Assembly (NCBI GenBank): GCA_902541365.1
Contig: CACBQK010000002.1
Coordinates: forward strand, 65,478-124,238
DNA: 58,761 bases
Source of the DNA: an uncultured SAR86 cluster bacterium
GTDB lineage: Bacteria > Pseudomonadota > Gammaproteobacteria > Magnimaribacterales > D2472
Direction: 5' to 3'
In this document: piece after piece, positions 33,704 to 46,695 of the stretch
Numbering within the stretch: the stretch's first letter is position 1
How the letters are laid out: every line of letters begins with the position of its first letter
The notes under the pieces: generated by a model
Databases searched by the model: none
What the model saw: only the letters and a program-made list of their open reading frames with translations
Told to the model about the DNA's origin: nothing
Position numbers and translations under genes: made by a program

Positions 33704-35084
33704 GAAAATAAGAAATATTCATTTTATAGGCATTGGTGGGTCTGGAATGATAGGAATTGCAACAATTCTTCATAAGAAAGGATATAACATTACAGGTTCA
33801 GATATCTCCAAAACAAAAGATCTGGATGAGTTAGCAAAGTCAGGCGTTGACATAACTTACTCGCACAAAAGCAAGAACATAAACAATAAAGACTTAATTG
33901 TTTTATCCTCCGCAATTGATTCTTCAAATGTAGAGGTATCTTCTGCAAAAAAGAAAAATATACCAATTATTCCTAGGGCTGAAATGCTTAGCGGTATTTC
34001 CAGAGGATACCAAGGAATAGCAGTTGCTGGCAGCCATGGAAAAACAACCACAACAAGCTTAATTGCTCATATCTTTAATCAAGCTTTATTGAGTCCAACT
34101 TATGTAATTGGGGGAAAAATACTTAGTTCAGACGGTAACTCACGTCTTGGTGACGGGAATTTTTTCATATTTGAAGCAGATGAAAGTGATAAATCTTTTT
34201 TAAGTTTTTATCCTGATTCCGCTGTTATAACAAATATAGATGATGATCATCTTGAGGCTTATGAGGGCAATATTAACAACTTGAAAGAATCTTTTTTAGA
34301 TTTTTCAGATAATATTCCTTTTTTTGGATATGTCATTGCTAATTATGATGATAAAAATACCAGGGATATATTAAAAAAAATAAAAAGACGGGTAATCACA
34401 TTTGGTTTAAATAAAAAAAGTGACATTACAGTTAGTGAAATCAATTACTTCTTTGATTATGTTGATTTTAAAATTTATATTAAAGACACAAATAAAAAAC
34501 ATAAATTCAGGTTATCACTCCAGGGGAAATACAATATTTATAATGCTGTTGCTGCTATAGCAGTTGCTATAGAGGAAGGAATTAGTATTCAGACAATCAG
34601 GGCTGCATTGAAATCTTTTTCTGGCGTTGAAAGGAGACTAGAGAGATTTAAGCTAATAATTAAAAATAAGCAAGTTACTCATATTGATGATTATGGACAT
34701 CATCCTAAAGAAATAGAGCAAGTAATAGTTTCTTTAAGAAGGCACTTTAAGAAAAAGAAAGTTCTCATGATTTTTCAACCTCATAGATTTTCAAGAACAA
34801 AAATGCTTTTTAATGATTTTATTTCAACATTAAGCAAAGTTGATAAGGTTTTTTTATTGCCAATTTATTCTGCAAGTGAAAAAGAAATTAAAGGAGTCTC
34901 TTCAAAAAATATGGCACAAAAATTAAATACAATAAATGGAAAAGACTTTTGCAGTCTTGTAAAACATGAAAATGTAAATGATATGGTTGAGCAATGTATA
35001 GATAAATATGATGTTGTAATAACTCAAGGAGCAGGAAATGTTTCTATGGTTTCAAAGGGTTTAATCAAGAAATGGAAGATATGA
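33690..35084 (+). CDS. murC: UDP-MurNAc:L-Ala ligase MurC
   Basis: MurC (464 residues from ATG 33690) adds L-alanine to UDP-MurNAc. HFIGIGGSGM at the start, the P-loop AGSHGKTTTT, FEADESDKSF, ITNIDDDHLE, DDYGHHPKE and QPHRFSRT are all canonical. The frame also allows GTG at 33672, six residues earlier and deeper within murG; the ATG gives the family-typical start. It overlaps murG by 14 bases and ddl by a few bases. Confidence 0.96.
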   Translation: MQQFKKIRNIHFIGIGGSGMIGIATILHKKGYNITGSDISKTKDLDELAKSGVDITYSHKSKNINNKDLIVLSSAIDSSNVEVSSAKKKNIPIIPRAEMLSGISRGYQGIAVAGSHGKTTTTSLIAHIFNQALLSPTYVIGGKILSSDGNSRLGDGNFFIFEADESDKSFLSFYPDSAVITNIDDDHLEAYEGNINNLKESFLDFSDNIPFFGYVIANYDDKNTRDILKKIKRRVITFGLNKKSDITVSEINYFFDYVDFKIYIKDTNKKHKFRLSLQGKYNIYNAVAAIAVAIEEGISIQTIRAALKSFSGVERRLERFKLIIKNKQVTHIDDYGHHPKEIEQVIVSLRRHFKKKKVLMIFQPHRFSRTKMLFNDFISTLSKVDKVFLLPIYSASEKEIKGVSSKNMAQKLNTINGKDFCSLVKHENVNDMVEQCIDKYDVVITQGAGNVSMVSKGLIKKWKI

Positions 35085-35980
35085 AAGAAGTCTGTGTACT
35101 CTATGGAGGGAATTCTTCCGAAAGAGAGGTTTCACTTAAAAGCGGTAAATTTATCCATAAATCTCTAGTAAAGAATGGATATAAATCTCACTTAATTGAT
35201 TATGCAGATCTGACTGAACTGGAAAAGCTAAAAGATTTTAATCTTGTTTTTATTGCATTGCATGGCGAAGAGGGCGAAAGTGGTATTCTTCAATCAAAAA
35301 TGGATAAAGCAGGAATAGACTATACCGGCTCTGGTTTTGAAGCTTGCAAGAATAGTTGGGACAAAGAAATTTGCAAAAATATATTAAGAGAGAACAATCT
35401 TCCCACTCCCGATTTTTCTGTGTATAAAACATTTCAAGAAATAATTGAGTCTAAAAATAAAATAGAAGAGCAGTTTCAAGAAGGTGTATTTATAAAGCCC
35501 TGCAAAGAAGGCTCTAGTATAGATATTATCAAGGTAACAGATTTCTCAAAACCTGATCTAGAGAAGATAAAAGTAGATTTAGTTGATAGAGAAAGAAAAT
35601 TTTTAGTCGAAAGATTTATTGAGGGTAGGGAGTTTACCGTCGGTTTTTTAAATGACCATATTCTTGAACCCTTAGAAATCATTACTAAAAGAGAATTCTA
35701 TGATTATGAAGCTAAATATGATGATGATGAAACTCAGATTATTAAAGCTGATTTGGATGAAAATGACTTGGATACATTAAAAGAAATAGCTAAAAGTTGT
35801 TTCAATGTATTTGGGCTTTCAAGATGGGGCAGAGTGGATATTCTGCAAGATCAAAAAGGAAATTTTTTTGTATTAGAACTTAATACTGTCCCAGGTATGA
35901 CTGATCATAGTCTTTTTCCTTATGCTGCAAGCTTAAAGGGATTTAGTTTTGATGAACTAGTAAATGAAATTACAAAGTAA
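35081..35980 (+). CDS. ddlB: D-alanine-D-alanine ligase
   Basis: Ddl (299 residues) joins two D-alanines, supplied by the alanine racemase encoded 4.5 kb downstream. CVLYGGNSSEREVSLKSG, the FIALHGEEGESG loop, FIKPCKEGSSIDI and LELNTVPGMTDHSL are the expected ATP-grasp ligase motifs. ATG at 35081 forms an ATGA overlap with murC; an ATG at 35072 would add three residues. The C terminus overlaps ftsQ by 17 bases. Confidence 0.95.
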   Translation: MKEVCVLYGGNSSEREVSLKSGKFIHKSLVKNGYKSHLIDYADLTELEKLKDFNLVFIALHGEEGESGILQSKMDKAGIDYTGSGFEACKNSWDKEICKNILRENNLPTPDFSVYKTFQEIIESKNKIEEQFQEGVFIKPCKEGSSIDIIKVTDFSKPDLEKIKVDLVDRERKFLVERFIEGREFTVGFLNDHILEPLEIITKREFYDYEAKYDDDETQIIKADLDENDLDTLKEIAKSCFNVFGLSRWGRVDILQDQKGNFFVLELNTVPGMTDHSLFPYAASLKGFSFDELVNEITK

Positions 35981-36593
35981 GAAAAGAACTTTTTTAGCAA
36001 GTTTTTTAATCCTATTTTTAATTCCTTCGCACTCTGCCGAATTTGAAATTAATTTTATTGAAACCTTTGATGAAAATTACATGCTTGAGGTTATACAAGA
36101 ATTAAAATATGAAAATAATATTAAAAGAATTAAAACTTTCTTAGATCAAAAGCACTGGATTGAAAGATATGAAATCAAAAGAAACTTTTCCAAACCCTCA
36201 TCTATAAACATCTATTCAAGAAAACCTATTTTTGTTTGGAACAACGATAGTTTTGTAGACAAAGATTTAGTTATTTTCCCAAAAAATGAGAATTCCTTGT
36301 CCAACAACATTCTTATGATTAATTGTCCTGAGCCGTTACTTAATGAAGTTTTTGACTGGATAAAGTATCCGATTGACTTGGCAGAAAACAAACTAATTTC
36401 TATAAACTACAACTCAGTCGAGGGATGGACATTCGAATTTGAAGATTTTGAAGCAAAATTGGGTAAAAGTTTAGACAGCTACAAGTTTGAAAATCTTTTA
36501 AAAACTATAGAATACTTATACGCAAAAAGGAAAAATGTAAGTATAGTAGACTTAAGAAGTAATGCAGGAATTTCTCTGAAATATGACAAATAA
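35964..36593 (+). CDS. ftsQ: Cell division protein FtsQ, short and divergent
   Basis: FtsQ recruits FtsL and FtsB to the division site. This copy has 209 residues (276 in E. coli). The hydrophobic N terminus (FLASFLILFLIPSHSAE) looks as much like a cleavable signal peptide as a membrane anchor, with almost no cytoplasmic part. The POTRA-like region is compressed; RKPIFVWNNDSFVDKDLVIFP and the terminal VSIVDLRSNAGISLKY match the beta domain of FtsQ. Position between ddlB and ftsA supports the call. Overlaps both neighbours. Confidence 0.85.
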   Translation: MKLQSKKRTFLASFLILFLIPSHSAEFEINFIETFDENYMLEVIQELKYENNIKRIKTFLDQKHWIERYEIKRNFSKPSSINIYSRKPIFVWNNDSFVDKDLVIFPKNENSLSNNILMINCPEPLLNEVFDWIKYPIDLAENKLISINYNSVEGWTFEFEDFEAKLGKSLDSYKFENLLKTIEYLYAKRKNVSIVDLRSNAGISLKYDK

Positions 36594-37812
36594 TCAATCA
36601 AAAAATAAAGATCTTATTGTTGGTTTAGACATTGGTACTTCAAAAGTTGTTTGTTTAGTTGGAAGGTATGACTCATCTGATAATCTAGAAATACTTTCGT
36701 TAGGAACATATCCTTCAAGCGGTCTTAAAAAAGGTGTCGTTGTCAATATCGATGCAACAACAGATGCAGTAGAGAAAGCTGTTGAACAGGCTCAATCTTT
36801 AATAGATGAAAAGATTAGAAATATTTTTGTAGGAATAGCTGGAAATCATGTTAAAAGCCTAAACTCAGAGGGCGTAGTTGGCATAAAAGACAAAGAAGTA
36901 AAACAATCTGATGTGGATGCAGTTATAGAATCTGCAAGAGCAGTTGCTGTTCCATCAGATCAGACAATGCTTCATGTTATACCTCAGGAATATACTATTG
37001 ATGAACAAGACTCAATAAAGGAACCTATCGGCATGACTGGTGTTAGACTGAAATCTAGTGTTCACCTAGTAACATGTGCATCAAATGCTATTTCAAATAT
37101 TGAGAAATGTATTAGTTCTTGTGATTTGAATGCAAATGCATTTGTGCTTGAGCAACTTGCAAGCTCATATTCAATTCTAACAGAGGATGAAAAAGATTTA
37201 GGAGTTTGTATTGTTGATATTGGAGGAGGCACTACAGATATTGCAATTCTTAATTCTGGATCAATTATTTTTACAGGTGTAATACCAATTGCAGGTGATC
37301 AAGTAACAAGCGATATTGCCGTTGCTTTAAGAACACCAACATCTCAAGCTGAAGAAATAAAACAAACATATGGATGTGCAGTTGCTGAATTTACAAATGA
37401 CGAAGACATGATAGAGGTTCAGGGAGTTGGAGGAAGGCCTCCAAGAGAGTTAGCAAGAAGATCACTGGCTGAGATAATAGAGCCTAGATATGTTGAGCTA
37501 TTTGAGCTAATAAGAGCTGAGATTGAAAGAAATGGATTTGAACATAAGATTCCTGCTGGCATAGTTTTAACTGGTGGAACTTCAAAAATGGAGGGCGTAG
37601 TTGAATTAGCAGAATCAATCTTTCAGACAAGTGTTAGATTGGGAGTCCCAGAGAAGTTTTCAGGAATGGAAAATGTTCTGAGAAATCCAATATATGCAAC
37701 TTCAATAGGTCTATTAGCCTACGGTAATGACAGAATTAAAAACGGACTTGTATCAAACTCAGGAGATAGCTTTGTATCCAAAGCTTGGAGTTGGCTTAAA
37801 AATAATTATTGA
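36583..37812 (+). CDS. ftsA: Cell division actin homologue FtsA
   Basis: FtsA (409 residues) tethers FtsZ filaments to the membrane. Actin-fold motifs LDIGTSKVVCLVG, DIGGGTTDIAI and LTGGTSKMEGV are intact, as is the 1C subdomain between. The C-terminal amphipathic helix (FVSKAWSWLKNNY) that inserts in the membrane is well formed. It is the last gene of the cluster here: ftsZ and lpxC, which normally follow, are absent and an rpsF promoter begins at its stop codon. Confidence 0.97.
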   Translation: MTNNQSKNKDLIVGLDIGTSKVVCLVGRYDSSDNLEILSLGTYPSSGLKKGVVVNIDATTDAVEKAVEQAQSLIDEKIRNIFVGIAGNHVKSLNSEGVVGIKDKEVKQSDVDAVIESARAVAVPSDQTMLHVIPQEYTIDEQDSIKEPIGMTGVRLKSSVHLVTCASNAISNIEKCISSCDLNANAFVLEQLASSYSILTEDEKDLGVCIVDIGGGTTDIAILNSGSIIFTGVIPIAGDQVTSDIAVALRTPTSQAEEIKQTYGCAVAEFTNDEDMIEVQGVGGRPPRELARRSLAEIIEPRYVELFELIRAEIERNGFEHKIPAGIVLTGGTSKMEGVVELAESIFQTSVRLGVPEKFSGMENVLRNPIYATSIGLLAYGNDRIKNGLVSNSGDSFVSKAWSWLKNNY

Positions 37813-37836
37813 TTAGAAACAAATTTTATATATAAT
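37809..37836 (+). promoter_or_regulatory. Promoter of the rpsF-rpsR-rplI operon
   Basis: TTGATT (37809-37814) and TATAAT (37831-37836) are separated by 16 bases, a strong sigma-70 match. The -35 overlaps the ftsA stop. The predicted start near 37843 leaves a leader of about 48 bases with AGGG (37882-37885) five bases before the ATG. Confidence 0.7.
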
Positions 37837-37890
37837 TCACTCACCTTGATTTAGCAAATAAGTGTTAAGTCTTATAACCATAGGGTAAAA

Positions 37891-38391
37891 ATGCAGAATT
37901 ACGAAATAGCTTTAATAATTAATCCTGATCTCTCAAAGGATATTGATAAGTTTTTTACTAGTTTTGAAAAACTATTATCAGATAATAATTTTTCCATATC
38001 TAGGTTAGAAGATGTGGGAAGAAGAAAGCTTGCATACTCAATAGATGACCATAACAAAGGTCACTACCTTTTCTATTATGTAGAAGGTACCCCAGAAAAT
38101 GTTTCCGAAATTGAAAACAAGATAAAGTTTAACGATATGATAATTAGACATTTATTCGTCAAAATTAATAATGTTCCAGACTTTGAATCTGATCTGAAAG
38201 AGGACTCTGCGAAAGAAGAGGATAAACCCAAAAAAGCTACAAAATCAGCTGACAAAAAAGAAGAAACAAAAAAAGATGATGACAAAAAATCAGATGACGC
38301 TAAGGAAACCACAGACGAAGTGGGCGAAGAGGAGAAAGTAACTGAAGATAAACAAGCTGAGAATGAAAAAGAGGAGACTAAAGATGAGTAA
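37891..38391 (+). CDS. rpsF: 30S ribosomal protein S6 with long charged tail
   Basis: S6 binds 16S rRNA as a heterodimer with S18. Residues 1-100 form the normal domain ([30 protein letters not shown] and IIRHLFVKI). The remaining ~65 residues are almost only Lys, Glu, Asp, Ala and Thr, much longer than the short acidic tail of E. coli S6, which receives post-translational glutamates. Low complexity suggests an unstructured tail. The stop overlaps rpsR. Confidence 0.96.
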   Translation: MQNYEIALIINPDLSKDIDKFFTSFEKLLSDNNFSISRLEDVGRRKLAYSIDDHNKGHYLFYYVEGTPENVSEIENKIKFNDMIIRHLFVKINNVPDFESDLKEDSAKEEDKPKKATKSADKKEETKKDDDKKSDDAKETTDEVGEEEKVTEDKQAENEKEETKDE

Positions 38392-38575
38392 TCTCGATTC
38401 AAAATTTATAAATTATAAAAACATTGATTTACTTAAGAGGTACATCACCGAAACTGGAAAAATCGTACCCGGAAGAGTTTCTGGAGTAACCTCTTCTCAG
38501 CAAAGAAAAATTACAAAAGCAATTAAGGTTGCCAGATATATGGCTCTATTGCCATATACAGATTCACATAACTAA
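38384..38575 (+). CDS. rpsR: 30S ribosomal protein S18
   Basis: S18 (63 residues) partners S6 on the platform of the 30S subunit. ATG at 38384 lies within the rpsF stop region and has GAGGAG (38371-38376) upstream; a longer reading from 38363 would be inside the rpsF tail. [24 protein letters not shown] and the terminal [13 protein letters not shown] match the family. The basic, cysteine-containing N terminus of E. coli S18 (RRRKFCR) is missing. Confidence 0.95.
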   Translation: MSNLDSKFINYKNIDLLKRYITETGKIVPGRVSGVTSSQQRKITKAIKVARYMALLPYTDSHN

Positions 38576-38577
38576 AT

Positions 38578-39024
38578 ATGAAAATTATATTGCTAGATAA
38601 AATTATTCGCCTTGGTGACATTGGTGATGTTGTTAATGTGAAGTCAGGGTTTGCAAGAAATTATTTAATACCTCAAAAAAAAGCAATGTTTGCTAATGAA
38701 GAGAATATAAAGATAGTTGAAGCAAAAAAAGCAGAATTAGCAGCAGAATCTGAAGATCTTAAAGTTCAAGCTCAAGCAGCAGCAGATGCCGTATCCGGAA
38801 AAGAAGTAGTAATCAAAGTTGCTGTTTCCGAAGAAGGCTCTATGTATGGCTCGATTGGGACTAGAGAAATAGAAGAAGCATGTCAGTCATCAGATATTCA
38901 GATTGATAAGAGTCAAGTTCAACTTCCAGAGGGTCCAATTAAGGAAATAGGCGAGCATTCAGTAACAATATCCTTCCATCAAGAGGTTTCAACCGAAATC
39001 ATAGTAAAAGTAGAATCAGAGTAG
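38578..39024 (+). CDS. rplI: 50S ribosomal protein L9
   Basis: L9 (148 residues) is a two-domain protein with a long connecting helix, protruding from the L1 stalk side. The N domain MKIILLDKIIRLGDIGDVVNVKSGFARNYLIP (cited in part), the helix around KKAELAAESEDLKVQA, and a C domain with LPEGPIKEIGEHSV are all present. Follows rpsR after two bases. Confidence 0.97.
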   Translation: MKIILLDKIIRLGDIGDVVNVKSGFARNYLIPQKKAMFANEENIKIVEAKKAELAAESEDLKVQAQAAADAVSGKEVVIKVAVSEEGSMYGSIGTREIEEACQSSDIQIDKSQVQLPEGPIKEIGEHSVTISFHQEVSTEIIVKVESE

Positions 39025-39062
39025 TTGTTTATTTTTGAATATGATGTAAAAATCATAAACCC

Positions 39063-40454
39063 ATGTCAGAAATAACTAACAATTTTAATCAACAGGCAAG
39101 AGAGGCAGAGAAAGCCGTCCTAGGTGGACTAATGCTGGAAACTGAAAGATTTGATTCAGTTATCCTCAAAATTTCTGATAAAGATTTCCATGGCAAAGAT
39201 CATCAATTAATTTTTGAGAGCATGGGAGAGCTTATTAATGAGAATAAGCCACTTGATCCACTTACAGTTTCTGAAAAGCTTGATAGTAAGAATCTTCTTA
39301 ATAAAATCGGAGGTAAAGATTATCTAATATCTTTAGCAACCGAGACCCCAACTGCAGCGAACCTCGAGGCATATGCCGAAATTATCAGGCAAAGGTCTGT
39401 AGCAAGACAACTTATGAAAGCAAATTCTGAGATAGCTGAATTAATAAATAACCCTCAAGGAATGGATGGTTTTAGTCTTCTTGATGAAGCTGAAAGAAAA
39501 ATATTTTCTTTAAATGATGAAGCTAACAGGTCTCAGTCAAGCATTCTATCAATGAAGGAATTAATACCAAGATCGATTGATAGACTTCATCAATTGGCTG
39601 AAAGCGGCTCTCAACTCCTTGGAAGCTCAACTGGCTTTAAAGCAATAGATAATAAATTGCAGGGACTCCAAGATGGAGATCTGATTGTTGTAGCTGGAAG
39701 ACCGAGCATGGGAAAAACTGCATTTGCAATGAATATAGCTGAAAATGTTTTAGTAGATAACGATGAAAACACAGGAGCAGTGCTTGTATTTAGTCTTGAG
39801 ATGCCTGCAGAATCATTGACCACTAGATTGCTTTCAGGAATGTCTAGACTTGACCAACAGGATGTTCGATCGGGAAAGCTTGATAATAAACAAGTAACTC
39901 AGGTTGTTGAGCAAAGCAAAAGGTTACGTGAACTCCCTCTATACATTGATGATAGTTCTCTACTTTCACCTATGGAGCTGAGAGCCAGAGCAAGAAGAAT
40001 AAATAGACAAGAGCCAAATGGGCTTTCACTAATTGTAGTAGATTATTTACAGTTAATGCAGGTTCCAGGGTCTCTCGAAAACCGTGTTAATCAGATTTCT
40101 GAGATCTCAAGATCCTTAAAGTCTTTGGCTAAAGAGTTAAATGTTCCTGTCATAGCACTATCTCAGCTAAACAGGGCAGTTGAACAAAGAACAGATAAAA
40201 GACCGATGATGGCTGATTTAAGAGATTCAGGAGCAATTGAGCAGGATGCAGATGTTATCTTATTTATTTACAGAGACGAAGTTTACAATGAAGATACTGA
40301 TCAGGGTAACAAAGCTGAGATAATTATTGGAAAACAAAGAAACGGCCCAATTGGAAAAACTTATCTAACTTTCTTGAAACAGTATGCAAGATTTGAGGAC
40401 TTTGTTCCTGATGACAGGCTCCCAGAGGAGGGTCTTTACAGTAAGTTTGAATGA
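39063..40454 (+). CDS. dnaB: Replicative DNA helicase DnaB
   Basis: DnaB (463 residues) is the hexameric helicase at the replication fork. The N-terminal helical domain (EAEKAVLGGLML) is followed by the RecA-like motor: Walker A GRPSMGKTAFA, FSLEMPAE, Walker B LIVVDYLQLM, ALSQLNRAVEQR and the arginine-finger region DLRDSGAIEQDADVI. No intein. It follows rpsF-rpsR-rplI as in E. coli and overlaps alr by four bases. Confidence 0.98.
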   Translation: MSEITNNFNQQAREAEKAVLGGLMLETERFDSVILKISDKDFHGKDHQLIFESMGELINENKPLDPLTVSEKLDSKNLLNKIGGKDYLISLATETPTAANLEAYAEIIRQRSVARQLMKANSEIAELINNPQGMDGFSLLDEAERKIFSLNDEANRSQSSILSMKELIPRSIDRLHQLAESGSQLLGSSTGFKAIDNKLQGLQDGDLIVVAGRPSMGKTAFAMNIAENVLVDNDENTGAVLVFSLEMPAESLTTRLLSGMSRLDQQDVRSGKLDNKQVTQVVEQSKRLRELPLYIDDSSLLSPMELRARARRINRQEPNGLSLIVVDYLQLMQVPGSLENRVNQISEISRSLKSLAKELNVPVIALSQLNRAVEQRTDKRPMMADLRDSGAIEQDADVILFIYRDEVYNEDTDQGNKAEIIIGKQRNGPIGKTYLTFLKQYARFEDFVPDDRLPEEGLYSKFE

Positions 40455-41503
40455 CAACTCACTCAGCTGAGCTAATTGTTGATTGCTCTAAGATTATTAG
40501 CAATATTTCTCATCTAAAATCACTTATAAGCACTGAGTCAAAATTTATGTTCATTGTGAAAAGCAATGCATATGGACACAGCTTAAAAGAGATTGTAAGA
40601 AATCTTGAAAGCTATGTTGATGCTTTTGGTGTCGTTAGAATGGAAGAAGCTATTTTAGTTAGAAAAGCTACAAGTAAGCCTATTCTTCTTATGCAAGGTA
40701 TTTATACAGAGAGTGAAATAAAAACAGCTAAAGAAAATAATATACAAGTAGTTATCCATAAAATGAGCCAGTTTGAGTTAATTGGCAAGAACGATAGCGA
40801 GCTTGGTCTTTGGATAAAGATAAATACTGGCATGAATAGATTAGGGCTTTCACAAGAAGAATTAAAATTAGTCCATAAAAAGGGGATTATAGGTTCAGAT
40901 TCTGTGCTTATGACACATATGGCATGTGGAGATGATCCGGATGATCCAATGAATAAGATGCAAATAAATAACTTTGAAAAAGCTTTTGACTTGGTTGAGA
41001 GGAAAACGAAAAGAAGTATTTGCAATAGCGCGTGTTTAATAAATTTTCCTGAACTTTCATTTGATTGGGTTAGGTCAGGTATAGCTGCTTATGGTGGAGA
41101 ATTTAAAAATTTAAACCTTAAAACAGCAATGACATTCAGAGCCCCAATAATTTCGATAAGAAACATAAGAAAAGGAGAAAGAGTTGGATATGGTGGAAGA
41201 ATGAAAGCATCTCAGGATATGAGAATTGCGATAGTCTATGCCGGGTATGCTGACGGAATCCCACAGACAACAACAGATGGGACTAAAGTGTTGGTTAATG
41301 ACAGACAGGCCAAGATTTTTGGGAGAGTGAGTATGGATTTAGTATCAATAGATATCACAAATCTCCCTCAAGTCTCTGAAAATGATCTTGTTTCATTCTG
41401 GTCTGAAGAACTTCCAATCAATGAATTTTCAAACAATAATGGATTGATTTCATATGAGCTTATGACTAGAATCAGTAGCAGAGTAAAAGTAAAAGTAACT
41501 TAA
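40451..41503 (+). CDS. alr: Alanine racemase
   Basis: Alr (350 residues) is a PLP enzyme that supplies D-alanine to Ddl for peptidoglycan. The PLP lysine lies in FIVKSNAYGH (residue about 36), the active-site tyrosine in RVGYGGRM, and GYADGIPQ and GRVSMDLVSID are conserved. Slightly shorter than E. coli Alr (359). It is coupled to dnaB by an ATGA overlap and abuts the following di-iron protein gene. Confidence 0.95.
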   Translation: MTTHSAELIVDCSKIISNISHLKSLISTESKFMFIVKSNAYGHSLKEIVRNLESYVDAFGVVRMEEAILVRKATSKPILLMQGIYTESEIKTAKENNIQVVIHKMSQFELIGKNDSELGLWIKINTGMNRLGLSQEELKLVHKKGIIGSDSVLMTHMACGDDPDDPMNKMQINNFEKAFDLVERKTKRSICNSACLINFPELSFDWVRSGIAAYGGEFKNLNLKTAMTFRAPIISIRNIRKGERVGYGGRMKASQDMRIAIVYAGYADGIPQTTTDGTKVLVNDRQAKIFGRVSMDLVSIDITNLPQVSENDLVSFWSEELPINEFSNNNGLISYELMTRISSRVKVKVT

Positions 41504-42595
41504 ATGAAAATTAATTATCTTAATAATACACCCAGAAAGGTAATCGACTCAGACGACTTGCCTGACTATATGTCAGCGAATGATGTTACCGATGTTGTTG
41601 AAATTTTTAATACGCCTTTAACGGGATCATATAATTGGGACTATACAATTCAAGATAATAGAATAAAAAAGCTTTACGAGTTAGGGAAAGAGCTTAACTG
41701 GAATTCTAATATGGATATTAACTGGGATAGACCCGTGGTTCATTTAGATGAACCACCGCCAATCTTTTGGGATGATTATGAGCCTTATATAAAGATGTCA
41801 GACAAAGAAAAATTGAGATTTCTTAGACATAGACAGGCATGGAGCATGAGTCAGTTCCTGCATGGTGAGCAGGGAGCTTTACTTGTGGCATCCCAGCTAA
41901 CTAGCTGTGCACCAACTTATAATGCAAAGCTTTATGCAGCTTCACAAACTTTTGATGAAGCTAGACATGTGGAAAGCTTTAATAGATATGTTCAATCGAG
42001 AATGGAGCTCATGTATCCAATTGGCAATGCTCTTAAATCAATTTTAGATAAGATCCTTACAGATCCAAGATGGGATCTTAAGTTCATTGGGATGCAACTA
42101 ATTATTGAAGGACTGGCACTAGCAGCTTTTAGAACCTCAAGGGACTTAACACCAGATCCTGTCTTAAAAGATATGCTTGATTTAATAATCCGAGATGAAG
42201 CAAGACATGTTACTTTTGGCATTAATTATTTAGAAGAGTTTGTAACAACTTTATCCGAAAAAGAGATTGAAGAAAGGGCTCAGTTTGCCTATGAGGCATG
42301 CTACTTAAGTAAAGAAAGACTTGTTTCCATAGAAGTCTATGAACACTTTGGTTGGAACGTTGAAGATGCAAGACAATTTCAGCTAAGTTCAGAAATAATG
42401 CAAACATTCCAAAAACTTCTGTTTCAAAGGGTTATGCCAAATCTTAAGAGGATTGGACTACTAACTGATTCAATTAGACCAAAATTCGAGAAACTAGGTA
42501 TTCTTGAGTATGAAGATGATGCAAGTGATGCTGACATTGATTGGGCTGATCTATCAAGACCATTATTCAAAGAAACTGCAGAGTTAGCACCATAA
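41504..42595 (+). CDS. Ferritin-like di-iron protein, probable oxidase/oxygenase
   Basis: This 363-residue protein is mostly helical and has the metal-ligand pattern of the ferritin-like superfamily: Glu in FLHGEQGALL, then FDEARHVESF, a second Glu in IIEGLALAAF, and IIRDEARHVTF. Two EARH motifs plus two single Glu residues make a typical di-iron centre. Relatives include R2-like, AurF-like and acyl-oxidising enzymes, but substrate cannot be assigned. The conserved acidic C terminus (DADIDWADLSRP) is of unknown use. It starts immediately after the alr stop; functional linkage to alr is not implied. Confidence 0.82.
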   Translation: MKINYLNNTPRKVIDSDDLPDYMSANDVTDVVEIFNTPLTGSYNWDYTIQDNRIKKLYELGKELNWNSNMDINWDRPVVHLDEPPPIFWDDYEPYIKMSDKEKLRFLRHRQAWSMSQFLHGEQGALLVASQLTSCAPTYNAKLYAASQTFDEARHVESFNRYVQSRMELMYPIGNALKSILDKILTDPRWDLKFIGMQLIIEGLALAAFRTSRDLTPDPVLKDMLDLIIRDEARHVTFGINYLEEFVTTLSEKEIEERAQFAYEACYLSKERLVSIEVYEHFGWNVEDARQFQLSSEIMQTFQKLLFQRVMPNLKRIGLLTDSIRPKFEKLGILEYEDDASDADIDWADLSRPLFKETAELAP

Positions 42596-42643
42596 AGCAT
42601 TTATATAATCTTTAATATCTGTTATTCTGTTATCCCATCATGA

Positions 42644-45123
<2,480 letters not shown>

Positions 45124-45124
45124 A

Positions 45125-46395
<1,271 letters not shown>

Positions 46396-46396
<1 letters not shown>

Positions 46397-46695
46397 TGAT
46401 GAGATTAGCGCCTTTAATTATTATTTTATTTTTCCTTCTTATTGCAGCTCTTTTGTATTCATTATTTTTCAGTGAAAGCGGTATTAATGAGAGAAATATG
46501 ATTGTTGAGAGCAACAAAGAGTTGCTAGAAGAAAATCAAAGACTAATGGATGAAAATAAAAAGTTATCTGAAAGTATTAAACAAGCTCAAGAAAACCCAA
46601 ATATGCATATTGAAAATATTGCTCGTGAAAAATTTAACCTCACTATGCCTGATGAAGAGTTCATAGTTTTTGAAGAAGAGGATGAAAATGAATAA
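46396..46695 (+). CDS. ftsB: Cell division protein FtsB
   Basis: FtsB (99 residues) completes the FtsQLB complex. It has a short N terminus, one membrane segment (LAPLIIILFFLLIAALLYSLFF in part), a coiled coil (ELLEENQRLMDENKKLSESI) and the conserved IENIAREKFNLTMPDEEFIVF motif. The start overlaps the final eno stop (two adjacent ATGs, 46396 and 46399). Order eno-ftsB-ispD is standard for gammaproteobacteria. Confidence 0.93.

Noticed and set aside
37843-37890. Possible S6:S18-binding leader of rpsF
   Set aside because: The short leader shows no convincing hairpin with the expected bulge sequence; a promoter and ribosome site are all that can be supported.
39025-39062. Weak hairpin ATGAT/ATCAT between rplI and dnaB as a terminator
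   Set aside because: Only five base pairs and no T-run; it is insufficient to call a terminator.
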